This document shows, piece after piece, positions 37,089 to 44,966 of a stretch of 50,360 bases of DNA (its first letter is position 1; each line of letters opens with the position of its first letter). The stretch lies in contig CAKUVM010000008.1 in NCBI GenBank assembly GCA_934699135.1, positions 1 to 50,360 on the forward strand, given 5' to 3'. The notes under the pieces were generated by a model, which had not been told where the DNA came from, made no database searches, and was given only the letters and a program-made list of their open reading frames with translations. The stretch comes from an uncultured Bacteroidales bacterium (GTDB lineage Bacteria; Bacteroidota; Bacteroidia; Bacteroidales; Marinilabiliaceae). The position numbers were made by a program, and so were the translations under genes.

Positions 37089-37733
37089 TTATATCTCTAT
37101 CTTTGTGTTTTTCAGCTTGTCGGCCTCCACCATGCGCGCCAATAGCGCGTCAATCTGCCCCACACCCTTGGACGTGGCCATGCCCCTCAGGAATATGGCC
37201 ACAAGGTGATGGAGCATATACGGCAGACTCCATCGGCCCAAGGAGGCGAAACAGGACAAGTCTCGCCTGTCATTGCTCAATATGACGTAAGATATGAACT
37301 CGGAGTCCACCTCTTTTCTCAAATAGCCGTCCCTCTTGCCGTCTTCTATGAGGCATTGCATCCTCTTGCGATATACGTCCATGCTCTGATTCATAGACTC
37401 TCGGACGTTGGCGCAGTTGAGCCTGTTCAAATCCTCGAAAAACACGGGGTTGACAGTCTGAAGGAAACTCATGGCGCTATACATGCTCGCCAGCATAGTC
37501 TCAATGAACGATTTTGAGCCGTCTCGCAAAGCCGCGTCCAGCTTCCGGAGCCTCTCGCTGTAGAGCAGGTCGAAGCAAGAGACCAGCAAAGCGTCCTTGC
37601 TAGCGAACGTCTCATAGAGTGTCCGCTTGCTGATGCCGACGCTCTTGGCCACGTCGTCCATCGAGACGGCCTTGATGCCCCGGTCGAAAAAAAGTTTTAT
37701 CGACTCTTCTTTTATCTTGTCAGCAAGCTCCAT
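37089..37733 (-). CDS. TetR/AcrR-family transcriptional regulator of the efflux operon
   Basis: A 214-residue one-component regulator. Residues about 5-50 form the TetR DNA-binding domain with the helix-turn-helix MDDVAKSVGISKRTLYETF and the conserved SKDALLVSCF that follows. The remaining all-helical part would bind an inducer and dimerise; it has no recognisable ligand signature. It is the first gene of the RND operon, 5 nt before the channel gene. A 15-bp palindrome over its promoter suggests autorepression that is released by a pump substrate. The inducer is not known. Confidence 0.93.
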   Translation of the reverse strand: MELADKIKEESIKLFFDRGIKAVSMDDVAKSVGISKRTLYETFASKDALLVSCFDLLYSERLRKLDAALRDGSKSFIETMLASMYSAMSFLQTVNPVFFEDLNRLNCANVRESMNQSMDVYRKRMQCLIEDGKRDGYLRKEVDSEFISYVILSNDRRDLSCFASLGRWSLPYMLHHLVAIFLRGMATSKGVGQIDALLARMVEADKLKNTKIEI

Positions 37734-37751
37734 TCTTATCGCGTTTGCGTG

Positions 37752-37792
37752 CTAAGTTATCCCGAAAACTCTAAAAGGCAAAACCGTTTTGC
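37752..37792 (-). promoter_or_regulatory. Promoter of the RND operon with overlapping palindromic operator
   Basis: On the minus strand TTTG (37779-37782) is followed after exactly 19 nt by TAACTTAG (37752-37759), one base off TAnnTTTG. This is the spacing expected of Bacteroidota promoters. The palindrome GCAAAACCGTTTTGC (37778-37792, 7-bp arms around one base) covers the -33 element. A TetR dimer bound there would block RNA polymerase. The TetR ATG lies 19 nt beyond the -7 element. Confidence 0.7.
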
Positions 37793-37890
37793 GAATTTAA
37801 GTTTTATTTCCTTTCGAGGCCGCTTAGCACAACATACGTTAAATGAATTGCCTCGTTGCCAGTTAGGCTAGCTACTGTGCCACAAAAACT

Positions 37891-37898
37891 TATCTTTG
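37891..37898 (+). promoter_or_regulatory. -7 promoter element of the S46 peptidase gene
   Basis: TATCTTTG is an exact TAnnTTTG match, 21 nt before the ATG at 37920. A -33 TTTG at normal spacing is not evident. It lies about 100 nt from the divergent TetR operator, far enough that shared control is not implied. Confidence 0.6.
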
Positions 37899-37919
37899 TG
37901 CTATAAATAACTATAGCAG

Positions 37920-40037
37920 ATGACGATGAAAAGACTGTTTCTGGCCTTGGCCGGACTGGCTGCGTTCGGGACGAACGCGCTGGCCGACGAGGGCATGTGG
38001 ATCCTCAGCCTGCTGAGCCGCCACAACATTGACGTGATGCGGCAAGAGGGCTGCAAACTGACTAAAGAGCAGATATATAGCGTGAACCACGGCTCCATTA
38101 AAGACGCCGTGATAATATTTGGCGGCGGGTGCACGGGCGAGATTGTGTCTGACAACGGCCTCATTTTCACCAACCATCACTGCGGATACTCATCCATACA
38201 GCAGCTCTCGTCCGTAGACCACAACTACCTGCGCGACGGCTACTGGTCCCGCTCTTTTGACGAGGATCTGCCCGTCGACGGACTCGAGGTCCGCTTCCTA
38301 CACTCGTTTGACGATGTGACAAGCAGAGTCCTGGACTCCCTGCCCGCTAACCTCACCCCGGAAGCCAAGGCCAACCTCATCAAGAGCCGCTGCCGCGACA
38401 TTGAAAACGCCAGCGGAGAAGACGGCAAATATGAGGCGTCTGTAGAGAGCTTCTTTGAAGGCAACCAATACTTCCTGATCCGCTACAAGGTCTACACTGA
38501 CGTGCGCCTCGTGGCCACCCCGCCCGAGAGCATTGGCAAGTTCGGCCACGACACCGACAACTGGCAGTGGCCGCGCCACACGGGAGACTTCTCCATATTC
38601 CGCGTGTATGCGGGGCAAGACAACGAGCCGGCAGACTACTCGGCCGACAACAAACCCTACAAGCCCGCGCACCACCTGCCCGTGTCGCTCAAGGGCATGA
38701 AGCCCGGCGACTTCGCCATGACCATTGGCTACCCCGGCTCAACAGACAGGTACGCGACGTCTTGGGCCGTGAGGCAAACGCGAGACGTGGACAACGCCAG
38801 CCGCATTGAGCCGCGAGCCATCAAACAAAAGATATGGCTCGCCGACATGCTCGCCGATCAGGCCACATACATCAAGTACGCATCGAAATATTCGCGCAGC
38901 ACCAACTACTATAAGAACAGCATCGGCATGAACCGGGGCATTGACAACCTCGACGTCATAGGACGCAAGGAGGCCGAGGAGGCCGCATTCCGCAAGTGGG
39001 CCAAGAAAAATGGCACAAAAGAGCAGAAAGCCGTCCTCAAAAGCCTGAAGAAGCTCACCGCCGAGGACGAGCCATACGTCAAGGCTGGCGACTACTGGTT
39101 CGAGTGCCTATTCGCCGGACCCGAGATCTTCCGCTTCGCCTACAAGATGAACCGATTGGCCGCCAAAGACTCCGCCGACACGCAAGCCTTGGCAGAAGCG
39201 GCCAACGCATTCTTTAAAGACTACAGCCCGGCCACCGACCGCAAGACCACAGCCGCCCTGCTTGCCTACTACGCCAAGCACATCGGCGGCAAGTTCCATC
39301 CGGCATTCTTCAAAGACATCGCCAACGAGGCGGCGTTCACCCGCTTTGCTGATGAGCTATTCTCCCAAAGCATCTTCGCCGACTCCGCAAAACTCAACAA
39401 GGCACTGAGAGACAACCGCATTGACGACATCAAAAACGATAAGGCCACACTCTGCGCCACCGAGATGGTAGACGTCTACGCGAACAAGATTGTAAGCCAG
39501 TCTTCGGCCATCCTCGACCGCCTGGCCGAGGCCAAGAGAATATATATGGCCGGCAGGATGCAGATGCAACCCGACCGCGACTTTTACCCCGATGCCAACT
39601 TCACCATGCGCCTGAGCTACGGCCAAGTGGGCGGATATTCGACAGCCGACACCACATATGCCTACTTCACAGATATGGACGGCCTCATGGCAAAAGAGGA
39701 TCCGACGAACTGGGAATTTGTGGTAGACCCGAAGCTCAAAGAGCTGTATGAGAAGAAAGATTTCGGCCCATACGCCGACAAGGACGGCAAAATGCACGTC
39801 TGCTTCATCACGAACAATGACATCACCGGCGGCAACTCCGGAAGCCCCGTGATCGGCGGAGACGGGTCTTTGCTCGGCCTGGCCTTTGACGGCAACTGGG
39901 AGGCCATGAGCGGAGACATAATCTTCGAGCCCAAAGTCCAGAGGTGCATTTGCGTGGACATCCGCTACGTCCTTTTCGTGATCGACAAGATTGGCGGCGC
40001 GCAAAACATCATTGACGAGCTGACCATAAACAAATAG
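37920..40037 (+). CDS. S46-family dipeptidyl-peptidase, DPP7-type
   Basis: A secreted, periplasmic or surface serine peptidase of 705 residues that removes dipeptides from peptide N-termini, feeding amino-acid metabolism. The signal peptide is MTMKRLFLALAGLAAFGTNALA; an ATG two codons in (37926) is an alternative start. The catalytic triad is visible: His in TNHHCGYSSIQ (residues 86-87), Asp223 in RHTGDFSIFR and Ser640 in GGNSGSPVIGG. The helical S46 cap lies between Asp and Ser. Eighteen residues after the catalytic Ser the sequence reads FDGNWEAMSGD, with Gly at the position that is Gly in DPP7 and Arg in DPP11. A preference for hydrophobic rather than acidic P1 residues is therefore inferred. 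It stands alone, with its own promoter and a downstream hairpin. Confidence 0.93.
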   Translation: MTMKRLFLALAGLAAFGTNALADEGMWILSLLSRHNIDVMRQEGCKLTKEQIYSVNHGSIKDAVIIFGGGCTGEIVSDNGLIFTNHHCGYSSIQQLSSVDHNYLRDGYWSRSFDEDLPVDGLEVRFLHSFDDVTSRVLDSLPANLTPEAKANLIKSRCRDIENASGEDGKYEASVESFFEGNQYFLIRYKVYTDVRLVATPPESIGKFGHDTDNWQWPRHTGDFSIFRVYAGQDNEPADYSADNKPYKPAHHLPVSLKGMKPGDFAMTIGYPGSTDRYATSWAVRQTRDVDNASRIEPRAIKQKIWLADMLADQATYIKYASKYSRSTNYYKNSIGMNRGIDNLDVIGRKEAEEAAFRKWAKKNGTKEQKAVLKSLKKLTAEDEPYVKAGDYWFECLFAGPEIFRFAYKMNRLAAKDSADTQALAEAANAFFKDYSPATDRKTTAALLAYYAKHIGGKFHPAFFKDIANEAAFTRFADELFSQSIFADSAKLNKALRDNRIDDIKNDKATLCATEMVDVYANKIVSQSSAILDRLAEAKRIYMAGRMQMQPDRDFYPDANFTMRLSYGQVGGYSTADTTYAYFTDMDGLMAKEDPTNWEFVVDPKLKELYEKKDFGPYADKDGKMHVCFITNNDITGGNSGSPVIGGDGSLLGLAFDGNWEAMSGDIIFEPKVQRCICVDIRYVLFVIDKIGGAQNIIDELTINK

Positions 40038-40066
40038 GCCAACAATGTTGGCGGCACGCCAGACAC

Positions 40067-40104
40067 AAGGCTCGGCGCATGGGGCAGGCCATGCGCCGAG
40101 CCTT
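40067..40104 (+). terminator. Hairpin terminator after the S46 peptidase gene
   Basis: A perfect 16-bp inverted repeat (AAGGCTCGGCGCATGG at 40067-40082; its complement at 40089-40104) has a 6-nt loop and begins 29 nt after the stop. The downstream T tract is poor (TTTGTC), so termination may be partial or the hairpin may protect the 3' end. Confidence 0.7.
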
Positions 40105-40197
40105 TGTCATAACATTATGACAGAGCAAAAAGCCGATGCCCGCAACGCAATAAACACGGTCTTTTCGTATATTCGCAAGGCAAAAAAGACTCTCACG

Positions 40198-40614
40198 ATG
40201 CAAAAATTCACAGCGCGCACGCCGGAAGAGATGGACGCCATCGCTCCCGACGTCATCAACGCCATTGGCGACAGCCGAGTGGTGGCCATGGACGCGCCAA
40301 TGGGCGCAGGCAAAACAACGCTTGTCAAGGCCATCTGCAAAGCTCTCGGCACGTCTAGCGTGGTCAACAGCCCAACATTCGCCATCATAAACGACTACGA
40401 GCTGCCGGAAGGCAAGGCTCTCTATCATTTTGACCTCTACCGCCTTAAAAACATAAACGAAGCCTTCAACATGGGCTTCGATGAGTATTTCTACTCTGGC
40501 AACTACTGTTTTGTGGAGTGGCCTGCCATCGCGGAGGGCATTTTGCCAGAAGACGCCAAGACGCTCCGCATATCGGTGGAGGAAGACGGGACGAGAGTGA
40601 TAACCATTGAGTAA
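40198..40614 (+). CDS. tsaE: TsaE, ATPase for tRNA threonylcarbamoyladenosine (t6A) synthesis
   Basis: TsaE is the ATPase that works with TsaB and TsaD to make t6A37 on ANN-decoding tRNAs. The start MQKFTARTPEEMDAI at 40198 gives 138 residues, the normal length. The longer frame back to 40045 would run through the hairpin and is rejected. Visible motifs are the P-loop MGAGKTTLVKAI (Lys39, Thr40), SSVVNSPTFAIINDYE, YHFDLYRL and CFVEWP. A near-consensus -7 element (TATATTCG, 40168-40175) lies upstream. The next gene begins 42 nt later. Confidence 0.95.
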   Translation: MQKFTARTPEEMDAIAPDVINAIGDSRVVAMDAPMGAGKTTLVKAICKALGTSSVVNSPTFAIINDYELPEGKALYHFDLYRLKNINEAFNMGFDEYFYSGNYCFVEWPAIAEGILPEDAKTLRISVEEDGTRVITIE

Positions 40615-40656
40615 CCCCCCAAGAACCAGCAACTGACCCCATGCGAGGAGACCCTT

Positions 40657-41799
40657 ATGGTCCGCTCCTCGCGCCGACAACTCACCATTGGGATTCCCGC
40701 TGAAGACCCCAACGAGGAGACCCGTACGCCCCTCACCCCCCAAGGCGTGGAGGTGCTGACGGCAAAGGGGCACACTGTGCTGATGCAAAAGGGGGCTGGC
40801 CTGCCGTCAAGATTTTCAGACGAACAATATGCCCTGGCGGGAGCCACAATGACGGACTGCCGCAGGCAGACCCTGAAGGCCGACCTGGTGCTGAAAGTGT
40901 CTCCCCCGACAGAAGACGACGCGGCGCAGATGGGTCCCGAGCCCACCGTGGCCTGCCTGACTGGGAGGCACGCGCGAGGCAAGGAGGCGTTCCGACGCCT
41001 AGCTGCGCAAAAAGCCACAATCATTGCCACAGACGCCATGACAGACTCGCCTGGGGCCGAACCCGCCCTAGCCAAAAGCCTGGGCGAGATGGAGGGGCAG
41101 ATGGCAATAGCCACGGCGGCGAGACTGCTCGAGGCCACGGGGGGCGGCAAAGGCGTCATTGTGGGAGGCGTGACGGGCGTGCCGCCAACCGAGGTGGTTA
41201 TAATAGGCTCGGGCATGGCGGCCCTGACGGCCGCGCGCACGGCAGACGCGCTAGGAGCATACGTCAAAGTGTTCGACTCCAGCCACAATGGCCTACAGAG
41301 CCTGTCAACCGGGCTGACGCACCACATCTTCACGTCCGTCATGCACCCGCAGGCCATCACTAAAGCCTTGCGCTCAGCCGACGTGGTAGTGGGCACGCGC
41401 GCATGCTGCCAAGACGACGGCTGCTACATCCCAGACGAATACCTGTCGCTGCTCAAACACGAGGCCGTGATTGTGGACCTTGACACCACCAATGGCGGAC
41501 GCACCGAGGCATCGCGCCCCACCACGCTGGCCCAGCCTGCCTACCGCCATGGGAACATCATCTTCCACTGCCTGCCAGACATCACAGTCCTGGCCCCCCA
41601 CACAGCCACCATTGTCATGAGCGACATCCTGACTCCGCTCATCTCAATATTGGCCGACGAGGGCAGCACAGCCAGCGCGGCCAGGTTCCGCCCACGGGTG
41701 CAATCCGCCATTGCCATGTATAAGGGTTACGCCACAAATCGAGACTTGGCAAGAAAATCCGGACTAGAACACCTAGACATCAAGCTGCTGCTCATTTAG
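40657..41799 (+). CDS. Alanine dehydrogenase / transhydrogenase-alpha-like oxidoreductase
   Basis: The 380 residues belong to the AlaDH/PNT family, whose alanine dehydrogenases interconvert L-alanine and pyruvate using NAD. N-terminal domain: IGIPAEDPNEETRTPLTP (Arg23, the expected substrate-binding Arg) and DLVLKVSPPTED (Lys80). The Rossmann core has VVIIGSGMAALTAARTADALG and a downstream acidic VFDSSHNGLQSL. The C-terminal part DITVLAPHTATIVMSDILTP replaces the canonical NMPGAVPRTST-type segment, and CLTGRHARGKE is unlike the usual catalytic-His loop. This is a divergent Bacteroidota-type member, and the exact substrate should be held loosely. It is probably co-transcribed with tsaE. The 209 bp after it hold no clear element. 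Confidence 0.82.
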   Translation: MVRSSRRQLTIGIPAEDPNEETRTPLTPQGVEVLTAKGHTVLMQKGAGLPSRFSDEQYALAGATMTDCRRQTLKADLVLKVSPPTEDDAAQMGPEPTVACLTGRHARGKEAFRRLAAQKATIIATDAMTDSPGAEPALAKSLGEMEGQMAIATAARLLEATGGGKGVIVGGVTGVPPTEVVIIGSGMAALTAARTADALGAYVKVFDSSHNGLQSLSTGLTHHIFTSVMHPQAITKALRSADVVVGTRACCQDDGCYIPDEYLSLLKHEAVIVDLDTTNGGRTEASRPTTLAQPAYRHGNIIFHCLPDITVLAPHTATIVMSDILTPLISILADEGSTASAARFRPRVQSAIAMYKGYATNRDLARKSGLEHLDIKLLLI

Positions 41800-42008
41800 C
41801 AGGCTTGTTTAACTTTATTTACCATTCCGCACTTCGTCACCGCAGCAACGCGACTCGTCACTCCCCCACAGGAGCAAATCACATTTTCATCACCACAGGA
41901 TTGACCAAATGAAGCCGCCCACCATCTGAAAGCCGCGCCTCGCGACGCCCGTGCATAACTTTTGAGCCAGAATAGCGTAAATTGCGACAGGTAACGAAAA
42001 GAAAAGAT

Positions 42009-42611
42009 ATGAAAACTCTGGCTATAACGTTCATCTCCGCGCTCACCATCATTTGCGTGGCGTTGGCGTTTGACAAATCATCGGACGCAAGCCCAGCAGG
42101 CGACGGGTGCCTCGTGGGCAAGACCATCGTGACGCACGACGCACTAGGCCGCGTGTGCAATGAGCTGACCCTCACCACAAACGGCAAAGAGTGGGAAGAG
42201 ACCATGATGAGGCGCACAAGCTATGATGGCGACAACGTGGAGGCCGTGACCTATAAACGCGAAGGCGGAGACTGGCATGCCACGACCAAGATGACATTTT
42301 TCAAAGAGGGCGAGACTTTGGCCTGCACCGCCGTGGCTGTCATGGAGGCCGACGGCGAGTGGCGCCAAGTGGCCAAGAGGGACCTTACGGACCTGAGCGA
42401 CGGCGACGGGCTTGTGGACGACATGGTGTTTGACAGCAAAGGCAACCTGATCATGAAGGCCACTTACGTATACGAGAGCGGCCGAAAGGTGGGACTTGAC
42501 AAAGAAGAATACACTTACAATGGCAGGCGGGCGCGGCAGCGCACAACCTACTCGTGGGACGACGGGGCGTGGCAGCGGCAAGTGGTGGCCAACGTCGTGA
42601 CAAAAGAGTAG
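42009..42611 (+). CDS. Small exported protein of unknown function
   Basis: I do not recognise the family. The start MKTLAITFISALTIICVALAF at 42009 gives 200 residues with an uncleaved-anchor or signal-peptide-like N-terminus; an ATG at 41982 would only add a basic stub. The mature part is built of repeated beta-hairpin-like units with an aromatic pattern: VEAVTYKREGGDWHATTKMT, GEWRQVAKRDL, KEEYTYNGRRARQRTTYSWD and GAWQRQVV. This resembles Bacteroidales exported proteins that carry Y/W-rich strand repeats. It has no lipobox. A strong hairpin follows its stop, so it is probably a single-gene unit. Confidence 0.7.
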   Translation: MKTLAITFISALTIICVALAFDKSSDASPAGDGCLVGKTIVTHDALGRVCNELTLTTNGKEWEETMMRRTSYDGDNVEAVTYKREGGDWHATTKMTFFKEGETLACTAVAVMEADGEWRQVAKRDLTDLSDGDGLVDDMVFDSKGNLIMKATYVYESGRKVGLDKEEYTYNGRRARQRTTYSWDDGAWQRQVVANVVTKE

Positions 42612-42645
42612 GATCCGAAACGGAACTGAAGACTATGGAAGCAAG

Positions 42646-42687
42646 AATCCGAAAGGGGAACCACTGTGGCGTGGGACCTTTCGGGTT
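42646..42687 (+). terminator. Hairpin terminator before the glycogen operon
   Basis: An 11-bp outer stem (AATCCGAAAGG at 42646-42656 with CCTTTCGGGTT at 42677-42687, one G-T pair) encloses an inner CCAC/GTGG stem with a 6-nt loop. The sequence after it is CTTTG. It begins 35 nt after the stop of the small exported protein. Confidence 0.65.
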
Positions 42688-42810
42688 CTTTGCCGTATAA
42701 AACGGATACGGCCTGGCGCATGTCCGTGGAAATATGAACAGCAAGAAAATTTCATAGGCTTGCAACGGCCAAATCAGCCCTCCGCAAAGACATAAATAAA
42801 AAAAAATAGT

Positions 42811-42818
42811 TATGTTTG
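42811..42818 (+). promoter_or_regulatory. -7 promoter element of the glycogen operon
   Basis: TATGTTTG is an exact TAnnTTTG match preceded by an A-rich tract (42792-42807). It overlaps the upstream in-frame ATG at 42816, which therefore cannot be the translation start. It implies a leader of about 205 nt before the debranching-enzyme ATG at 43032. Confidence 0.65.
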
Positions 42819-43031
42819 CGTGCGTGGGGTTGGGACACACAGACGACAACAGATACAGCGCATCAAAAAGCTGCCACAAGAACGAGACCTACGGCCTGCC
42901 TTGCCGCAACCGCAAATGGCACACATCCCCACGAAACCTACGTGCCAGCGAGCGGCAGAGCCGCACTTTGGCTCTACCGCGCCGACTTGTGGCAGAGGCA
43001 CCTCATTTTCATGATAAGAACGAAAAGAAAT
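42819..43031 (+). other. Long untranslated leader of the glycogen operon
   Basis: Of the 420-bp gap between the small exported protein and the debranching enzyme, this part follows the promoter. It contains a hairpin GCGGCAGAGCC/GGCTCTACCGC (42952-42962 and 42970-42980, one mismatch, 7-nt loop). It is open in two frames, but with no plausible protein. I recognise no known riboswitch class. The rest of the gap (42612-42810) holds the preceding terminator and A-rich promoter DNA. Confidence 0.45.
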
Positions 43032-44960
43032 ATGAAGTACATTCAGTTTGACAGCAAGGTACTCCCCAACTTGGAGTATTCGCTCTTTAAGGAGATCTTG
43101 CAGACGAACAGATCCGGCGCCTATCTGAGCACCACGATAATAGGGTGCAACACCCGAAAATACCATGGTCTCTTGGTATGCCCCATTAAGCAGTTTGGGG
43201 GCGGGAGCTATGTGATGCTGTCGTCTCTGCAGTGCAGCATATCCACGGGCGACAAGCCGTTCAACCTCGGCGTGCAGGAGTATAAGGGAGACTACTTCGA
43301 GCCAAAGGGCCACAAATACATGATCGGCTACGAGGCGTCGCCATCTTCCACCATGACATATCGCGTGGGTGCCACCGTCATCAAGCAGCAATACATATTG
43401 TCGGAAAACGAGAACCAGACCATGATCCGCTACACTGTGGTTGAGGCTCCCGAGAAGTTCACCATGAGGCTTAAACCGTTCCTCGCGTTCCGAAACGTGC
43501 ACCAGCTCACCCACGAGAACATGGAGGCCGACACCCATTATAATGAGGTGGACGGTGGCGTCTCGTTCAGGCTCTACAAGGATTTCCCGGACCTTTACAT
43601 ACAGGCCAGCAAGCGTATGGACTTCGTGGCCATGCCCGACTGGTATCGCGACATCGAATATATCCAGGAGCGTTACCGCGGATATGGGTTCCGCGAAGAC
43701 CTCTACGTCCCCGGCTTCTTCGAGACCGAGATGCAAGAGGGCGACACCATTGTGGTCTCGGCCTCCCTGACCCCGGCCAACCCTAAGCAGCTCAAGGCCA
43801 AGTTCACCCGCGAGGAGAAAAGCCGACAGCCCAAAGACTCGCTAAAAGACGTCCTCATAAACGCCGCCCAGCAGTTCACAGAGCGCGAGCCGGACGGGTC
43901 GCTGATGCTCAAAGCCGGATTCCACTGGAAGAGGCCGCAGCTCCGAGACACGTTCCTAGCCCTGCCAGGCCTCATGATATTTCAGCAAGACAAGAGGGTG
44001 TTTGACGAAATCTTGCGCACTTGCTTGCCAAACTTGCGCCGGCTCTATATCGACGAGGCATCGGTCAACAACACGTCTATAGACATCCCGCTCTGGTTCT
44101 TCCACTGCCTCAACGAGATGGAGCGTTTCCGCACCGACAATTTCGACACTGCGGAGTATTACGACACCATGAAGTCGCTCCTCGACCACTATTGGGTGGG
44201 CGTGCCGGGCAAGATGCACCGTCAGAGCGACGGGCTGATATACGCCCGCAGCGAGGGCCACCCCCAGCAGTGGATGAACGCCCAGACGAGCTATGGCCAC
44301 ATGGTCACTCCTCGATACGGTTGCGCCGTCGAGGTCAACGCCTTGTGGTATAACGCCATTGCCACGACCGTTGAAGTGGCGGAGCGGTTGGGCGACAAGG
44401 CTTTCGCCGATGAGTGGAGACCACGTCTGGAGCAAATAGGCAAGGCTTTCCAGGCCACTTTCGTCAAGCCAGACGGCACTCTCTTCGACCGCACCGATGG
44501 CGAGTATCGGTCGCCCAAAATCCGCGCCAATCAGGTCATCGCGGCCGGCCTCAAGTTCTCCCCCCTCACGCGCGAGCAGAAAAAGGCCGTTGTGGACCTG
44601 GCCACCGCAAAGCTGCTCACTCCCTACGGCCTGCGCACCCTCTCCCCCGAGAGCGAGGACTATCACGGAGCCGTCGAGGGCGATGAGGACGAGCGCGCAT
44701 TCTGCGCCCACCAAGGCACAGCCTACCCGTGGCTCCTCTCTTTCTATGCCGACGCGCTTATGGCGGTCCACAAGAACTCATGCATGGCGCAGTTGCGCCG
44801 CCTCGCGGACGGGTTCGAGGCCGTGGTGAAAGACCATGGCATAGGCTCCATCAGCGAGAGCTACAACGGCAACCCGCCATACAAAAGCGAGGGCTGCATA
44901 TCCATGGCCAGCAGCGTGGCCGCGGTGCTCAAACTTCTGAAACTCATCGAACCAAAATAA
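43032..44960 (+). CDS. Glycogen debranching enzyme (GH133, amylo-alpha-1,6-glucosidase)
   Basis: The enzyme hydrolyses the alpha-1,6 branch stubs of glycogen left after phosphorylase or transferase action. The start MKYIQFDSKVLPNLEYSLFK at 43032 gives 642 residues, typical for the Bacteroidales enzyme. The N-terminal beta-rich domain has NRSGAYLSTTIIGCNTRKYHGLL. The C-terminal (alpha/alpha)6 glucosidase domain has KAGFHWKRPQLRDTFLALPG, ASVNNTSIDIPLWFFHCL with the conserved acidic residue, TPRYGCAVEVNALWYNA and HQGTAYPWLLSFY. It is the first gene of the operon, 6 nt before the synthase gene, which implies tight co-expression. Confidence 0.94.
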   Translation: MKYIQFDSKVLPNLEYSLFKEILQTNRSGAYLSTTIIGCNTRKYHGLLVCPIKQFGGGSYVMLSSLQCSISTGDKPFNLGVQEYKGDYFEPKGHKYMIGYEASPSSTMTYRVGATVIKQQYILSENENQTMIRYTVVEAPEKFTMRLKPFLAFRNVHQLTHENMEADTHYNEVDGGVSFRLYKDFPDLYIQASKRMDFVAMPDWYRDIEYIQERYRGYGFREDLYVPGFFETEMQEGDTIVVSASLTPANPKQLKAKFTREEKSRQPKDSLKDVLINAAQQFTEREPDGSLMLKAGFHWKRPQLRDTFLALPGLMIFQQDKRVFDEILRTCLPNLRRLYIDEASVNNTSIDIPLWFFHCLNEMERFRTDNFDTAEYYDTMKSLLDHYWVGVPGKMHRQSDGLIYARSEGHPQQWMNAQTSYGHMVTPRYGCAVEVNALWYNAIATTVEVAERLGDKAFADEWRPRLEQIGKAFQATFVKPDGTLFDRTDGEYRSPKIRANQVIAAGLKFSPLTREQKKAVVDLATAKLLTPYGLRTLSPESEDYHGAVEGDEDERAFCAHQGTAYPWLLSFYADALMAVHKNSCMAQLRRLADGFEAVVKDHGIGSISESYNGNPPYKSEGCISMASSVAAVLKLLKLIEPK

Positions 44961-44966
44961 ACACTC

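Noticed and set aside
40045..40197. N-terminal extension of TsaE to 40045
   Set aside because: It includes the hairpin after the peptidase gene, and the shorter form has the normal TsaE length and start.
41800..42008. Gap after the alanine-dehydrogenase-like gene, examined for a tRNA or promoter
   Set aside because: No cloverleaf was seen. A TTTG and a TAAATTGC are present, but only 13 nt apart, too close for the usual promoter spacing.
42816..43031. N-terminal extension of the debranching enzyme to 42816
   Set aside because: The ATG overlaps the TATGTTTG promoter element, and the extra residues match nothing in the family.
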